Part shown: positions 23,379-32,739 of the stretch, one piece after another
How positions within the stretch are numbered: the stretch's first letter is position 1
Layout: each line of letters starts with the position of its first letter
Source of the DNA: Methanosarcina spelaei
GTDB taxonomy: Archaea > Halobacteriota > Methanosarcinia > Methanosarcinales > Methanosarcinaceae
Assembly (NCBI RefSeq): GCF_002287235.1
Contig: NZ_LMVP01000335.1
Location: forward strand, 1 to 33,682
Length of the DNA stretch: 33,682 bases
Reading direction: 5' to 3'
Made by a program: the position numbers and the translations under genes
The notes under the pieces: generated by a model
The model's input: only the letters and a program-made list of their open reading frames with translations
The model's database searches: none
Told to the model about the DNA's origin: nothing

Positions 23379-25019
23379 ATGGACCTTAATCGGAAGAAGT
23401 TCGCCGTGCTCGATCTGACCCACGGTGGCATTCCTATCGCAAAAAGCCTTGCAGCAGCTGGAAATGAAGTAAGCGGAATAGATGTATACGGGACAGTCAA
23501 GCCTGAAACTCTGCTTGAACTTGAGGAGAAGTATGGGATACACTGCTCAAAAACTCCTCTTCCTGTCTCGGGATTTGACCTAATTGTAGCGCCTGTACAC
23601 CTTGATTCTGCCTATCCTATGCTTATAGAAGCCAGAGAACATGGAAAAGACATCCTTTCGCACCATGAAATTGTCGGAGAAATTCTCAATGGCGATTCAA
23701 GGCTTTCAGGCATAAAAACGGTCGAGGTTACCGGCGTAAAAGCAAAAACAAGTACTGCATCCCTCCTGGCCCATATGCTCTCCAGGAAGTTTGAAGTAGT
23801 ACTGCATACTTCACGAGGGCTTGAATATTGGAAAGAGGGTTCTTCGTCTCTCATTTATAAGGGCCTGAGCATAACTCCAGGAAGTATTCTGGTTGCAGTT
23901 GAGAAAGCTTTTGAGGCCGGAATCAGACCGAATTTTTTTATAGTAGAAATCTCGATAGGAGGCACAGGTACTGCTGATCTGGGGATTCTTACAACCCTTA
24001 CCCCGGACTACGGGATTGCAAATAATACAGCCCTTGCAAGCGAAGCAAAACTCCAGCTTGTAAAGCACGCAAAACCAGGAAGTACCCTTCTAATCAATGC
24101 AGGGGCCAAAAAAGCCCTTAAAGCTGCAAAAAAGGATCAGATAAAAGTTATAACCTTCAAAGACCCATTCGGTAACCAACTTTCCGAGACACAAGGTCAA
24201 ATAGTCGACTTTGTGCTGGAAACCGGATCCAGAACTTTAGCCCTATCAGTCCCCTCAGAGTTTGTAACATCTTCAGACTTACCAGGGCCAGATAGACTAT
24301 CAGGGTCAACCGACCTATCAGGGTCAACCGATCTATCAGGGTCAACCGACCTATCAGGGTCAACCGATCTATCAGGGTCAACCGATCTATCGAACTCAGC
24401 CAACCTATCAGGTTTATTGATGCAAACCGGCTCAACCGAACTCCAGGCTTCGCCTACAACTTCAGGCTCTTGTATTCGCTTTTTGCATAGGGGAAAGGAA
24501 ATTTTATCAGCTTCCCTGCGTCCAGGATATAATGTCTCGGCTTACAGGACTGCTTTTGTCGCAGCAGCGGCAGCTGCCCTCGAACTTGGAATCGAACCTG
24601 AAGCTGTAATATCGGTAATTGAAGGATTCGGAGGGCTTTCAGGCAGGATGCAGGAAAAGGAAATGAACGGCATTTCCTTGATAGATAATTCCAATTCCGG
24701 CATGGATATCCTCTCGGCCGAAAAAGCCCTTGATTACGCTCTTCTTAAGAAAAAGGATGAAAAAAAGAAGAATATTATTCTTGTGCTTGGCGAAGAAGCC
24801 TCTCAGGTATGTGAAGGGCTGCCACCTGAACTCGTGCAGGGCTTTGTGAATAAATTCGGTACGAAGTGCAAACAGGTTATCCTGGTAGGAGAACGGATGA
24901 AAGCAGTCAATGGGAAAAACATTTCATATGCATGGAATCTTCCGGAAGGGCTTTCAAAAGCCTCGGAATTTGCAGGAGGCGAAGATATAATACTCTCTTC
25001 GGTAAAATGTTTCCGTTAA
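23379..25019 (+). CDS. cfbE: F430 cluster Mur ligase-like enzyme CfbE
   Basis: ATG 23379 gives 546 residues. The N-terminal part is a Rossmann-like Mur domain. The nucleotide loop is the unusual TGVKAKTST at 118-126 instead of the normal GTNGKT, and an [13 protein letters not shown] stretch follows. The C-terminal Mur domain contains DNSNSGMD. CfbE uses ATP to convert seco-F430 (15,17(3)-seco-F430-17(3)-acid) to F430 in the last step. Residues about 307-340 are a low-complexity insert of LSGSTD repeats between the central and C-terminal domains, coded by an 18-bp tandem repeat. No ribosome site is strong; translation may be coupled to cfbA. Confidence 0.9.
   Translation: MDLNRKKFAVLDLTHGGIPIAKSLAAAGNEVSGIDVYGTVKPETLLELEEKYGIHCSKTPLPVSGFDLIVAPVHLDSAYPMLIEAREHGKDILSHHEIVGEILNGDSRLSGIKTVEVTGVKAKTSTASLLAHMLSRKFEVVLHTSRGLEYWKEGSSSLIYKGLSITPGSILVAVEKAFEAGIRPNFFIVEISIGGTGTADLGILTTLTPDYGIANNTALASEAKLQLVKHAKPGSTLLINAGAKKALKAAKKDQIKVITFKDPFGNQLSETQGQIVDFVLETGSRTLALSVPSEFVTSSDLPGPDRLSGSTDLSGSTDLSGSTDLSGSTDLSGSTDLSNSANLSGLLMQTGSTELQASPTTSGSCIRFLHRGKEILSASLRPGYNVSAYRTAFVAAAAAALELGIEPEAVISVIEGFGGLSGRMQEKEMNGISLIDNSNSGMDILSAEKALDYALLKKKDEKKKNIILVLGEEASQVCEGLPPELVQGFVNKFGTKCKQVILVGERMKAVNGKNISYAWNLPEGLSKASEFAGGEDIILSSVKCFR
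24297..24386 (+). repeat. 18-bp tandem repeat inside cfbE (five units)
   Basis: Five head-to-tail units of the form CTATCAGGGTCAACCGA(C/T) encode LSGSTD; degenerate units continue to about 24415. The length keeps the reading frame. Confidence 0.95.
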
Positions 25020-25370
25020 GGATTTTTTATACGCAGTCTTTTCACTGAAGAATTGTTGAAGAATTACCGAAGAGTCAGGGAATTGCCAGGGACTTCTGCC
25101 AGTGATAAAAATCTCGGATACGATTTTATCAACTCAAATAGACTAAACTCAGGCTTCAGTCTTTTCGCCGAAATTTTTATGATAGAGTTTTATACAGGCT
25201 CTTCCAATCTGTATTCGTTTCCATTACTCGCTTTAATTTCAACTGATCATGTTTCCCAATCCTACTGCGATACAGGTGGTAGTTCATATCCTGAGGACAC
25301 GGGAACTTTCAGGGAAATGCGTTCTACCATTCTTATCAATATCCCTATTATCCAAACAAGAGGATTTGTC
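25020..25370. other. 351-bp gap between cfbE and cfbD
   Basis: The cfbD frame stays open upstream to 25053 but lacks a ribosome site and family likeness, so I treat it as untranslated. The gap may hold an internal promoter (TATA-like words near 25185-25195). No other feature is seen. Confidence 0.4.
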
Positions 25371-26483
25371 ATGGCTGAAAAAGAGATTTCAATCATTCAT
25401 CCCCGCCCAAGTTCCATTGTTGCGGCTCTTTATACTCTGAGAGACTTAAATGTTGATGTCGCTATCCTGCATGGGCCTCCCGGGTGTTCCTTTAAACATG
25501 CAAGGCTGCTCGAAGAAGACGGTATACATGTAGTTACAACAGGCCTCGATGAAAATGGTTTCGTTTTCGGAGGGCATGATAAACTTGTACAACTTATCAA
25601 CAAGTCGGTTGAGCTTTTTAACCCTAAAATTATCGGTGTTGTAGGAACCTGCGCCAGTATGATTATAGGAGAGGAAATGCATGATGCCGTGCTCGAGGCA
25701 AATCCTGATGTTCCTGTAATCGAGGTTGAGGTGCACGCAGGCTATCATAATAACACAAAAGGAGTACTCTTTGCTCTGGAATCCGCACTCGATGCAGGGA
25801 TTATTGATCATGCAGAGTTCGAGCGTCAGAAATACCTTCTTGAAAAAGCTACGGAAGTGGAAAAAAAGTTTGGGGCTGCAAGCAAAGAATATCTTGCCCC
25901 TTCACGGGGGGATGTAAAATACAAAGCCGCAAAGCGTGTAATTCAACTCCTCAAGGAAGGCAAAAAGGGTCTTGTCATCATGAATGCCAAAAAAGAAACC
26001 GGTTACATGTTTGCAGACATTACCCTTGCAGTCAATGAAGTTGCAGCAGCTCTCGGAAAAAAAGAAAACCTTATTAATATGGCAAATATCGACCCAGAGC
26101 TCGGACTTCCCAGAGTAAGGCAGCATGCCGAGAATATAATAAGAGACTTAAAAGCACACGGAATTGAGGTGCATGAGATTATTGGCGGTATGGACGAGTA
26201 CCCGGTTGCAGGCGAAAAGGTCAGCGAATTAATAAAAGAAAAATACAGTGACTTTGATTTTGCAGTCATTACGGGTGTCCCGCACGCAATCCCTATGGAA
26301 TATATAAAAGACATGGAGCTTATTTCAGTCACTAACGGCCCGAGACAGGTTCTCCCCTTAAAAGAAATGGGTCATGAGTATGTGCTGGTAGAAATCGACC
26401 TTCACCCGAAAACACTTGGAGTCAGTGAGATTGTAGAATCCGAGTTTGGAGCTACCTTAAGGGAAATTGCAAAGGAAGCCTGA
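25371..26483 (+). CDS. cfbD: Ni-sirohydrochlorin a,c-diamide reductive cyclase subunit CfbD
   Basis: ATG 25371 (GAGG site) gives 370 residues of the nitrogenase NifD-like class. [14 protein letters not shown] has Cys39 and [14 protein letters not shown] has Cys94; these are likely ligands for an iron-sulfur cluster shared in the dimer. CfbD is the catalytic partner of the NifH-like CfbC. Together they reduce Ni-sirohydrochlorin a,c-diamide and close its ring in an ATP-dependent reaction to give seco-F430. It lacks the extra domains of true NifD. cfbC follows after 36 bp. Confidence 0.95.
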   Translation: MAEKEISIIHPRPSSIVAALYTLRDLNVDVAILHGPPGCSFKHARLLEEDGIHVVTTGLDENGFVFGGHDKLVQLINKSVELFNPKIIGVVGTCASMIIGEEMHDAVLEANPDVPVIEVEVHAGYHNNTKGVLFALESALDAGIIDHAEFERQKYLLEKATEVEKKFGAASKEYLAPSRGDVKYKAAKRVIQLLKEGKKGLVIMNAKKETGYMFADITLAVNEVAAALGKKENLINMANIDPELGLPRVRQHAENIIRDLKAHGIEVHEIIGGMDEYPVAGEKVSELIKEKYSDFDFAVITGVPHAIPMEYIKDMELISVTNGPRQVLPLKEMGHEYVLVEIDLHPKTLGVSEIVESEFGATLREIAKEA

Positions 26484-26519
26484 GAAGGAAGAACCAGGAT
26501 AAATCAGGAGGAAAATCCT

Positions 26520-27317
26520 TTGAAAAACCAGAAGATCATAGCGATCTACGGAAAAGGCGGCATAGGTAAATCGAGTACGGCTTCAAATGTTGCCGCCGCC
26601 TGCGCCGAGGCAGGAAAGAAAGTCATGATTATAGGCTGCGATCCTAAAAGCGACTCATCAATCACCCTGCTTGGAGGCAAGAGAATTCCGACCATTCTCG
26701 ACCTCCTGCGTGCGGGTGTGGACGTAAAGAAAGAAGATGTGGTCTTTGAAGGGTATGCAGGCGTCAAATGCGTGGAAGCAGGCGGCCCCGAACCGGGTAT
26801 AGGATGTGCGGGGCGAGGAATTATTGTTGCCATCCAGAAACTGAAAAGCATTTCAGGAGATCTCTTAAAAGAACAGGATTTGATTATTTACGATGTACCC
26901 GGAGACATCGTCTGCGGAGGGTTTGTTGCTCCTGTCAGGAAAGGGTTCGTAAATGAGGCTTATGTCCTGACTTCAGGAGAGTACATGCCCCTTTATGCAG
27001 CAAACAATATCTGCAAAGGCTTCTCGAAGATAGGAATGCCGCTTAGCGGGGTAATTTGCAATTCAAGAAATGTGAGCAGGGAAGAGGAGATCGTTTCGAA
27101 ATTTTCTGAGGAGATAGGCAGCCAGCTTATGGCTTTTATCCCGAAGAGGCAGGCAGTTCAGGACTGTGAAAGAGAAGGTTACTCTGTAATGGAAAAAGCA
27201 CCCGAATCTGATATTGCAGAAATCTACCGCACGCTTGGGAAAGCAATCCTTGAAAACGAAAAAAGAGTTACAGCCGATTCTCTGAGTGACGAACGATTAA
27301 GGGAATTGACAAAATAA
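26520..27317 (+). CDS. cfbC: NifH-like reductase CfbC
   Basis: A TTG at 26520 with a strong CAGGAGG site starts a 265-residue NifH-family protein. The P-loop GKGGIGKSS is at residues 11-19. Cys96 ([12 protein letters not shown]) and Cys132 ([11 protein letters not shown]) match the cysteines that hold the 4Fe-4S cluster between two subunits in NifH. It supplies ATP-driven electrons to CfbD in F430 synthesis. No nitrogenase genes are nearby, which together with the neighbours separates it from nifH. Confidence 0.95.
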   Translation: MKNQKIIAIYGKGGIGKSSTASNVAAACAEAGKKVMIIGCDPKSDSSITLLGGKRIPTILDLLRAGVDVKKEDVVFEGYAGVKCVEAGGPEPGIGCAGRGIIVAIQKLKSISGDLLKEQDLIIYDVPGDIVCGGFVAPVRKGFVNEAYVLTSGEYMPLYAANNICKGFSKIGMPLSGVICNSRNVSREEEIVSKFSEEIGSQLMAFIPKRQAVQDCEREGYSVMEKAPESDIAEIYRTLGKAILENEKRVTADSLSDERLRELTK

Positions 27318-27363
27318 GTTAGAGTAGCAACAGTTGATTAAACACGTAAGGGGTATCGAAAAA

Positions 27364-28851
27364 ATGCTCAATAATAAGCAATCCGCAGCAGGGAACATTC
27401 CCAGAATTCTTATTTCTGCAGACCGTTCGTCCTCAGGCAAGACTACAATCTCTATGGGCCTGATGGCCGTTCTAGTTTCAAGGGGATATAAAGTCCAACC
27501 CTTTAAGGTCGCCCTGGACTATATCGATCCGAGTTACCATACTGAAATAACTGGCAGGTTCTGCCGGAACCTTGACGGCTATCTTATGGATGAGAACGGG
27601 ATTCTGGATGTATATACTCATGCCTGCGAGGCCGGAGAGAAGGCGGATATAGCGATTATTGAAGGAGTTCGCGGGCTTTACGAAGGTTTTGAAAGCTTAA
27701 GCGACCTTGGAAGCACTGCCCAGATTGCAAAGACCCTTAAATGCCCAGTAATCTTTGTAATTAACGCCCGTAGCATTACTCGTTCGAGTGCTGCCCTTGT
27801 CAACGGATACAGGAACTTCGACCCTGATGTGGAAATTGCAGGGGTCATCCTTAATAATATAGGAAGCCGCCGCCATGCCGAAAAAGCAAAAGAGGCAATA
27901 GAACACTATACAGGCATTCCGGTTATCGGAATTGTTCCAAGAGACCCCGCTATGCAGATTTCCATGCGCCACCTAGGGCTTATGCCAGCTCTCGAAGGCC
28001 GAAGACGGCTTGGGGACGGAGGTTTTGAAGCCCGTCTTCACGGCATTGAAGAAATCATAAATAAAGGAATTGACGTAGACCGCTTTATGGAAATCGCAAA
28101 AAGCGCAAAGTCCCTGAAAAGCCCAGATAATAGCGTTTTTTCTTCGGTCTCCGGTGCTGATATACTAAAGCCAAAGATAGGAGTAGCTCTTGATGAGGCT
28201 TTCAATTTTTACTATCGTGATAACATTGATCTCCTGAAACTTGCAGGTGCAGAAATCGTTTACTTTAGTCCTGTTAGAGACAACTCACTTCCCGAGGTTG
28301 ACGGGCTCTATATAGGGGGCGGTTATCCCGAACTCTTTGCAGCCGAACTTGAAGCTAACCAGTCCATGCGCCAGGATATAAAAAAGGCATCTATTGCAGG
28401 CATGCCTATTTATGCCGAGTGCGGAGGGCTTATGTATCTTACGGAAAAAATAAGCACAGGCATCCCCGGAAAAGGCACCTATCACGATGCCTCAATGCCG
28501 GAGTCTACATATTCAATGGTAGGGGCCCTCCCAGGGCATACTATTATGGGACAGACAAGAGTGGTCAGCTACAATATAGGAACCCTTAATAAGGACTGCA
28601 TTCTCGGAAAAAAAGGCAACAATTTCAAGGGACATGAGTTCCACCATTCTGAAATAAGGGAAATTCCTGAGGATGCCGAATTTGCAATAACTCTGTCAAG
28701 AGGTACAGGCATAACGAATGGCATGGATGGGCTTATTTCTGAAAATACTCTGGGCTCGTACGCCCACCTGCACGGAGTTGCGTACAGGGAGCTTGCAAGC
28801 TCACTTGTAGAGGCTGCAAGAAAGTTTTGGGAATCCAGGATTCTTCCATGA
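27364..28851 (+). CDS. cfbB: Ni-sirohydrochlorin a,c-diamide synthase CfbB
   Basis: ATG 27364 (GGGGT site) gives 495 residues; an upstream TTG at 27334 is an alternative. The build is that of cobyrinate a,c-diamide synthase (CbiA): an N-terminal ATP-binding domain with SSSGKTT (residues 22-28), then a class I glutamine amidotransferase domain with nucleophile Cys353 in YAECGGLMYL and a GHEFHHSE motif. CfbB amidates the a and c acetate groups of Ni-sirohydrochlorin with glutamine. Because it lies in the F430 cluster, the cfbB role is preferred over cobalamin cbiA. Confidence 0.93.
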   Translation: MLNNKQSAAGNIPRILISADRSSSGKTTISMGLMAVLVSRGYKVQPFKVALDYIDPSYHTEITGRFCRNLDGYLMDENGILDVYTHACEAGEKADIAIIEGVRGLYEGFESLSDLGSTAQIAKTLKCPVIFVINARSITRSSAALVNGYRNFDPDVEIAGVILNNIGSRRHAEKAKEAIEHYTGIPVIGIVPRDPAMQISMRHLGLMPALEGRRRLGDGGFEARLHGIEEIINKGIDVDRFMEIAKSAKSLKSPDNSVFSSVSGADILKPKIGVALDEAFNFYYRDNIDLLKLAGAEIVYFSPVRDNSLPEVDGLYIGGGYPELFAAELEANQSMRQDIKKASIAGMPIYAECGGLMYLTEKISTGIPGKGTYHDASMPESTYSMVGALPGHTIMGQTRVVSYNIGTLNKDCILGKKGNNFKGHEFHHSEIREIPEDAEFAITLSRGTGITNGMDGLISENTLGSYAHLHGVAYRELASSLVEAARKFWESRILP

Positions 28852-29264
28852 TACGTGTAGGCTCCTTCCTTAGTGCATGCAAACATTACCCTTTTATATG
28901 CAGGTCGAAAAAGCAATATTATATTAATTGATTATAACAACTTAGATTACAATATATTAGATTACAATAGATATGACTGCAATCGATCAAATTACAATAA
29001 ATTACAATAGATAAGACTGTAACAGATCGAATTACAATAGATCGGATTACAATAGATCGGATTACAATAAATAAAAATCACGATAAACACGATTATAAGA
29101 AATTATTTTAATAATAAGTTTATTTTAACAATAAATTTATTTTAATGATAAATTATTATAGGAAAGTCTAGATCAAGAGAAATTACGCTATAGCAAATTG
29201 GACTAGAGCAAGCCAGACTGGTAAAGAACTTATTTTCGTTTCATTTTCTTTTCAGGTGAATCTA
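28852..29264. other. AT-rich repeat-containing gap between cfbB and endA
   Basis: No gene is seen. From about 28943 to 29072 the region is built of degenerate repeats with the word GATTACAATAGATCG or shorter forms of it. Further right are AT-rich words such as TTTATTTTAA. Confidence 0.6.
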
Positions 29265-30317
29265 TTGAAAACACAACTTAAAGGAGACCGGGTCCTTGCC
29301 GGAAAGGAAGCGGTAGCCGAGCTTTATAAAAATGGTTACTTCGGGCGCCCTAAAGAGGACGGGCTTGAGCTCTCACTTGTAGAAGCTGCTTTTCTCCTGT
29401 CCAGAGGAAAACTCGAAATTGAACTCGAAGGCACACTGCTTAATTTCAAAGCCTTTTTCGAACAGGCTTCTTTGAGGCAACCGAATTTTGAGCTGAAATA
29501 TATAGTTTATAAGGACCTTAAAGAGAGGGGGTATTATGTCCAGCCATCAGCTACGGATTTCAGGGTATATCCAAGAGGTAGCCACCCGGGTAAAAGTGCA
29601 GCAAAAATTTTTGTGCATGTCCAGTCTGAGAGGCAGCTCCTTCCCGTAAAACTCCTTCAAAACTCGGTTGCTTCGGCAGAGAACGTACACAAGCAATTTA
29701 TCCTTGCTGTGGTGGATGAAGAAAGTGACCTTACCTTCTATGAAATTAAAACCGCAGTTCCTAAAGGAGAAATGCCTGAATCGTATCCTGCCGTCAAAAG
29801 CGATTCCACTTTCCTGGAGGACAGGGTAATAGCCTGGGATGCTCAGGCTTCGGAAACTCTCTATAAAAGGAGCTTTTACGGGAAAATGCTGGACTCTGAA
29901 AGACTACAGCTTTCCCTTGTTGAATCCCTTTACCTCTTTTCCGGAGGTGTGATAACAGTTCGGGACAGGAAAGGTAAAGTGTTTTCGTTTGACGAGTTTA
30001 TCGAGAAAGCCTCGGAGATTGAGAGCTCTTTCATGAGAAAATACTGTGTATATAAAAATCTCAGGGATTTAGGAAATGTAGTCAAAACCGGTTTTAAATT
30101 CGGAACGAATTTCAGGGTATACAGAAAGGTCGAGTCAATAGAGAGAATTTCCCATTCGGAATATCTTGTAAATGCTATTCCTGAGGATTTTGAGTTCAGG
30201 CTTTCGGTTATGTCAGGAGCTGTCAGGCTTGCAAACAGCGTTAGGAAAACAATGCTTTTTGCAGTTGAGAAAGGGGAGGAAATCGAATATCTTGACATCA
30301 GCCGGACGAAAATGTGA
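29265..30317 (+). CDS. endA: tRNA-splicing endonuclease, fused homodimer type
   Basis: I chose TTG 29265 because AGGTGA lies five bases upstream; GTG 29256 would overlap that site. The product is 350 residues, a duplicated endonuclease fold as in the alpha-2 type of euryarchaea. The first half has degenerate catalytic residues (FRVYPRGSHPGKS). The second half holds the triad Tyr286 (FRVYRK), His297 (SHSEY) and Lys328 (SVRKTM). It cuts introns at bulge-helix-bulge sites in tRNA and rRNA precursors. The next gene begins 23 bases after its stop. Confidence 0.95.
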   Translation: MKTQLKGDRVLAGKEAVAELYKNGYFGRPKEDGLELSLVEAAFLLSRGKLEIELEGTLLNFKAFFEQASLRQPNFELKYIVYKDLKERGYYVQPSATDFRVYPRGSHPGKSAAKIFVHVQSERQLLPVKLLQNSVASAENVHKQFILAVVDEESDLTFYEIKTAVPKGEMPESYPAVKSDSTFLEDRVIAWDAQASETLYKRSFYGKMLDSERLQLSLVESLYLFSGGVITVRDRKGKVFSFDEFIEKASEIESSFMRKYCVYKNLRDLGNVVKTGFKFGTNFRVYRKVESIERISHSEYLVNAIPEDFEFRLSVMSGAVRLANSVRKTMLFAVEKGEEIEYLDISRTKM

Positions 30318-30340
30318 GATTCTTGTCAAGGGTGAAGTAT

Positions 30341-30736
30341 ATGTGGGATATTATTGCAGTAGACATCTCTGGCAGGCACAGGATTAAAGGAGGTTACTAT
30401 ATGGTATGTGCGGCAGCAGCGCTTACGGTTTCGGCTAGCCATATTGAAAAAGTCAAACAAATAAAAATCCTTCCCCTCTGGCAAAAAAGAGCTCCCAGCC
30501 TGCTGGACGTCGTGCAGCTAATCGAAGACACGGCTGACCAGCTTTCCTTTGAGGGTACGATTGTAGCAGAAAAGGGAGACATGTATAATAAACCCAAATG
30601 GGTGACCGAAAGTATGTTTTCCAGGGCTTTTAAGTATCAGGAATCAATTGCCGAGAGACGATCAATTGAACTCGTGCACCATATTTCCCTGAGCGCCCGT
30701 AATTTACTGATAAAAGAACTTGAAATCGAGGCGTAA
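30341..30736 (+). CDS. conserved archaeal protein, possibly DUF2209
   Basis: ATG 30341 (GGTGA site five bases upstream) gives 131 residues beginning MWDIIAVDISGRHRIKGGYY. The DISGRH start and GGYYMV strand resemble my memory of the archaeal DUF2209 family and faintly an RNase H-like first strand. The central part has LLDVVQLIEDTADQLSFEGT and the end is helical. The function is unknown. It lies between endA and hflX with minimal gaps, suggesting one operon for RNA or ribosome tasks. GTG starts at 30314 and 30332 are less well placed. Confidence 0.7.
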   Translation: MWDIIAVDISGRHRIKGGYYMVCAAAALTVSASHIEKVKQIKILPLWQKRAPSLLDVVQLIEDTADQLSFEGTIVAEKGDMYNKPKWVTESMFSRAFKYQESIAERRSIELVHHISLSARNLLIKELEIEA

Positions 30737-30738
30737 AA

Positions 30739-32043
30739 ATTTCAGCTGAACAAAAATCCAGTAAAGGATCCGATAACGGAAATAGAGTAATTCTCGTTAA
30801 AAGAACAATTCCCAATTCGGACCCTGAACGTGAAGAATATCTCTTTCAGGAGTTCAGGGAACTTGCAAAGGCTGCAGGTTACCTGCCAGTTGGTGAGCTT
30901 AAGCAAACCAGGTATCCGGATTCGAAATACCAGCTAGGTAGAGGGAAAATCGAGGAACTTGCCGAACTTGTCAGGAGTACGGGTGCAGAGAAAGCAATTT
31001 TCTATAACAGGCTCTCTACAACCCAGCTCTTCAATATCTCGGAAATCTGCGGATGCCCGATTATCGATAAGTTCCAGCTCATTCTTGAGATCTTTGCAAA
31101 AAGAGCAACCACCCACCGCTCAAAACTTCAGGTCGAACTGGCAAGATTGAGATACGAAGTGCCCAGAGCAAGAGCTGTCGTTTCTCTCCTTAAAAAGGAG
31201 GAGAGGGCAGGCTTCATGGGACTTGGGGACTACGAGGACTCTTATGAACAGGACCTGAAGAAGAGAATAACAAGGATTCAGAATGAACTCGAATCTGCAG
31301 AAAAAGACGATGAATCCCTGAGAGCTTTAAGGCACAGAAAAGGCTTTTCCTTAGTTTCCCTTGCAGGATATACAAACGCCGGAAAAAGTACTCTTTTCAA
31401 CGCAATTGTGAATGAAAGCGTTGAGGCAAAGAACATGCTTTTTACAACGCTTGTGCCTATGACCCGAGCTCTGGACCTGGGAGGACGAAAAGCTCTTTTA
31501 ACCGATACCGTGGGATTTATAGAGGATCTTCCTCACTGGCTGGTTGATGCCTTCAAGTCCACCCTTGATGAGATTTTTCTTTCGGACCTTATACTCCTTG
31601 TAGTGGACGCAAGCGAAAAACCCGAAACAATCCTTCAGAAACTTTCAACATCCCACGACACTCTCTGGGACCGAATACAGGGAGTTCCCATTATTACCGT
31701 ACTTAATAAAGCCGATCTGGTTGATGAATCCGAATTTGATGCCATTATGGAACATATAGGGTATATGGCCCCGAACCCTGTCCTTGTCTCTGCAAAAAGA
31801 GGCACCGGGATGGATGCTCTAAAAGCCGAGATAATGAAACACCTGCCTCCCTGGTGTTTTTGCTCTCTTTCTCTTCCGAATTCGGAAAAAGGGATGTCAA
31901 TGCTCTCCTGGCTGTATGAAGAAGGAGTCGTACACAGAGTTGAATTCGGACAGCGGATTCTTGTAGATTATGAAGCCAGAACAGAGATAATTAACCGTGC
32001 ACATGCTCTCCTTGAACCTCAGGAAGCTCAAAGAAGTGAATGA
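30739..32043 (+). CDS. hflX: ribosome-associated GTPase HflX, apparent AUU start
   Basis: The full HflX protein needs the frame from about 30739, giving 434 residues. Its N-terminal domain (LVKRTIPNSDPEREEYLFQE, then YQLGRGKIEEL) and the motif TTHRSKLQVELARLRYEVPR are read upstream of the first TTG at 31147. The G domain has GYTNAGKST (210-218), a DTVGF switch and NKAD. Between the stop at 30721 and 31147 there is no ATG, GTG or TTG in frame. ATT 30739 follows a GAGG site by seven bases and is the best start. HflX binds ribosomes and aids rescue or splitting under stress. A start at TTG 31147 would lose the N-terminal domain. Confidence 0.9.
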   Translation: MSAEQKSSKGSDNGNRVILVKRTIPNSDPEREEYLFQEFRELAKAAGYLPVGELKQTRYPDSKYQLGRGKIEELAELVRSTGAEKAIFYNRLSTTQLFNISEICGCPIIDKFQLILEIFAKRATTHRSKLQVELARLRYEVPRARAVVSLLKKEERAGFMGLGDYEDSYEQDLKKRITRIQNELESAEKDDESLRALRHRKGFSLVSLAGYTNAGKSTLFNAIVNESVEAKNMLFTTLVPMTRALDLGGRKALLTDTVGFIEDLPHWLVDAFKSTLDEIFLSDLILLVVDASEKPETILQKLSTSHDTLWDRIQGVPIITVLNKADLVDESEFDAIMEHIGYMAPNPVLVSAKRGTGMDALKAEIMKHLPPWCFCSLSLPNSEKGMSMLSWLYEEGVVHRVEFGQRILVDYEARTEIINRAHALLEPQEAQRSE

Positions 32044-32131
32044 TCCTGGTCAGATGTTCCTAAAAAGACTGAGTTTCGAATCCAAACTTTTTTGAAAAAA
32101 ATTTGATCAAAAAGCAGGTCTTTTAGAAATA

Positions 32132-32392
32132 TCAGACTCCAAATTTTTTCAAAAATTTGGATAAAATCTGTCTAATATTTTTGTTTCGAAATGTATACAT
32201 TTCCTTACTTTTCTGAATAATATAAAACTTTTTTAATATTAAGAAAACTACCGGAATATTGACAGAGTGTTTTCCAATATCGGTTTCTAAGAGAGTTTTT
32301 CGTATAGTCTGAATACTGTTCGCATATATACGAAAGGTACTTATATCCACGAGTTGTTTGTACGTATGCGAACGGGTATCTACTGAAACCAT
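32132..32392 (-). CDS. possible small protein (86 aa), doubtful
   Basis: The frame starts MVSVDTRSHTYKQLVDISTF behind a good GGAGGG site on the minus strand, which is the only reason to list it. The rest is Lys/Ile/Phe-rich with no recognised family, and its DNA overlaps the palindromic sites at 32139-32160 and 32319-32376. It could be a remnant or chance frame. Confidence 0.25.
   Translation of the reverse strand: MVSVDTRSHTYKQLVDISTFRIYANSIQTIRKTLLETDIGKHSVNIPVVFLILKKFYIIQKSKEMYTFRNKNIRQILSKFLKKFGV
32139..32160 (+). terminator. perfect 10-bp dyad downstream of hflX
   Basis: CCAAATTTTT-TC-AAAAATTTGG, about 95 bp after the hflX stop, in a T-rich setting. It may mark the end of the endA-hflX transcript. 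Confidence 0.4.
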
Positions 32393-32514
32393 CAGACCCT
32401 CCTAATATCCTAAACTACACCCCTAAAACCAGATTTTTGCTATGTTTCTGCCCGTTCGCAGTTCCTCTTGAATTTATTTTATTTTTAAGATATTTTTGTT
32501 CGTATATAAGCGAA
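32319..32514. promoter_or_regulatory. cluster of related TTCG-type dyads
   Basis: TTCGCATATATACGAA (32319-32334) and TTCGTATATAAGCGAA (32499-32514) are dyads that match each other in opposite orientation at 14 of 16 positions. Between them TGCGAACGGG (32367-32376) and CCCGTTCGCA (32451-32460) are perfect inverted copies. The word GTTCGCATA or its complement recurs. It looks like an operator array for an unknown regulator. Confidence 0.45.
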
Positions 32515-32550
32515 TTTTTTTGTAGATTATAATAAACTCGGTTACCGATA

Positions 32551-32645
32551 GATTCTTGCCTCAAAATTCATATGATAGATAGACTCCTGCTTCAAAATTC
32601 ATAGGATAGACTCCTGCTTCAAAATTCATAGGATAGACTCCTGCT
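32551..32645 (+). repeat. 27-bp tandem repeat
   Basis: A diverged 31-bp first unit (32551-32581), two perfect 27-bp units starting GACTCCTGCTTCAAAATTC (32582-32608, 32609-32635) and a partial one. Confidence 0.85.
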
Positions 32646-32679
32646 GACTCAGTTCCAAAATCTAGTGATGAAAGTAAGT

Positions 32680-32729
32680 GTAACATCACTACATAAATTT
32701 ATAATTCTCTAATTATGTAATGATGTTAC
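32680..32729. repeat. 17-bp inverted repeat upstream of the transposase
   Basis: GTAACATCACTACATAA (32680-32696) and TTATGTAATGATGTTAC (32713-32729) pair with one mismatch across a 16-bp spacer, 11 bp before the transposase start. This may be an IS end or the operator or hairpin that limits transposase expression. Confidence 0.7.
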
Positions 32730-32739
32730 GGCAAAAACA

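Larger units (their letters stand above)
32044..32739. other. gene-poor, dyad- and repeat-rich region after hflX
   Basis: About 700 bp contain a terminator-like dyad (32139-32160), several related TTCG-type dyads (32319-32514), a 27-bp tandem repeat (32551-32645), and a large inverted repeat (32680-32729). One small minus-strand frame is possible (32132-32392). Confidence 0.5.

Noticed and set aside
25053-25370. Upstream extension of cfbD
   Set aside because: The added 106 residues do not resemble NifD-like proteins and the ribosome site favours ATG 25371.
26520-27317. nifH of a nitrogenase
   Set aside because: It lies within the cfb cluster with no nifD/nifK/nifI, so the CfbC role fits better.
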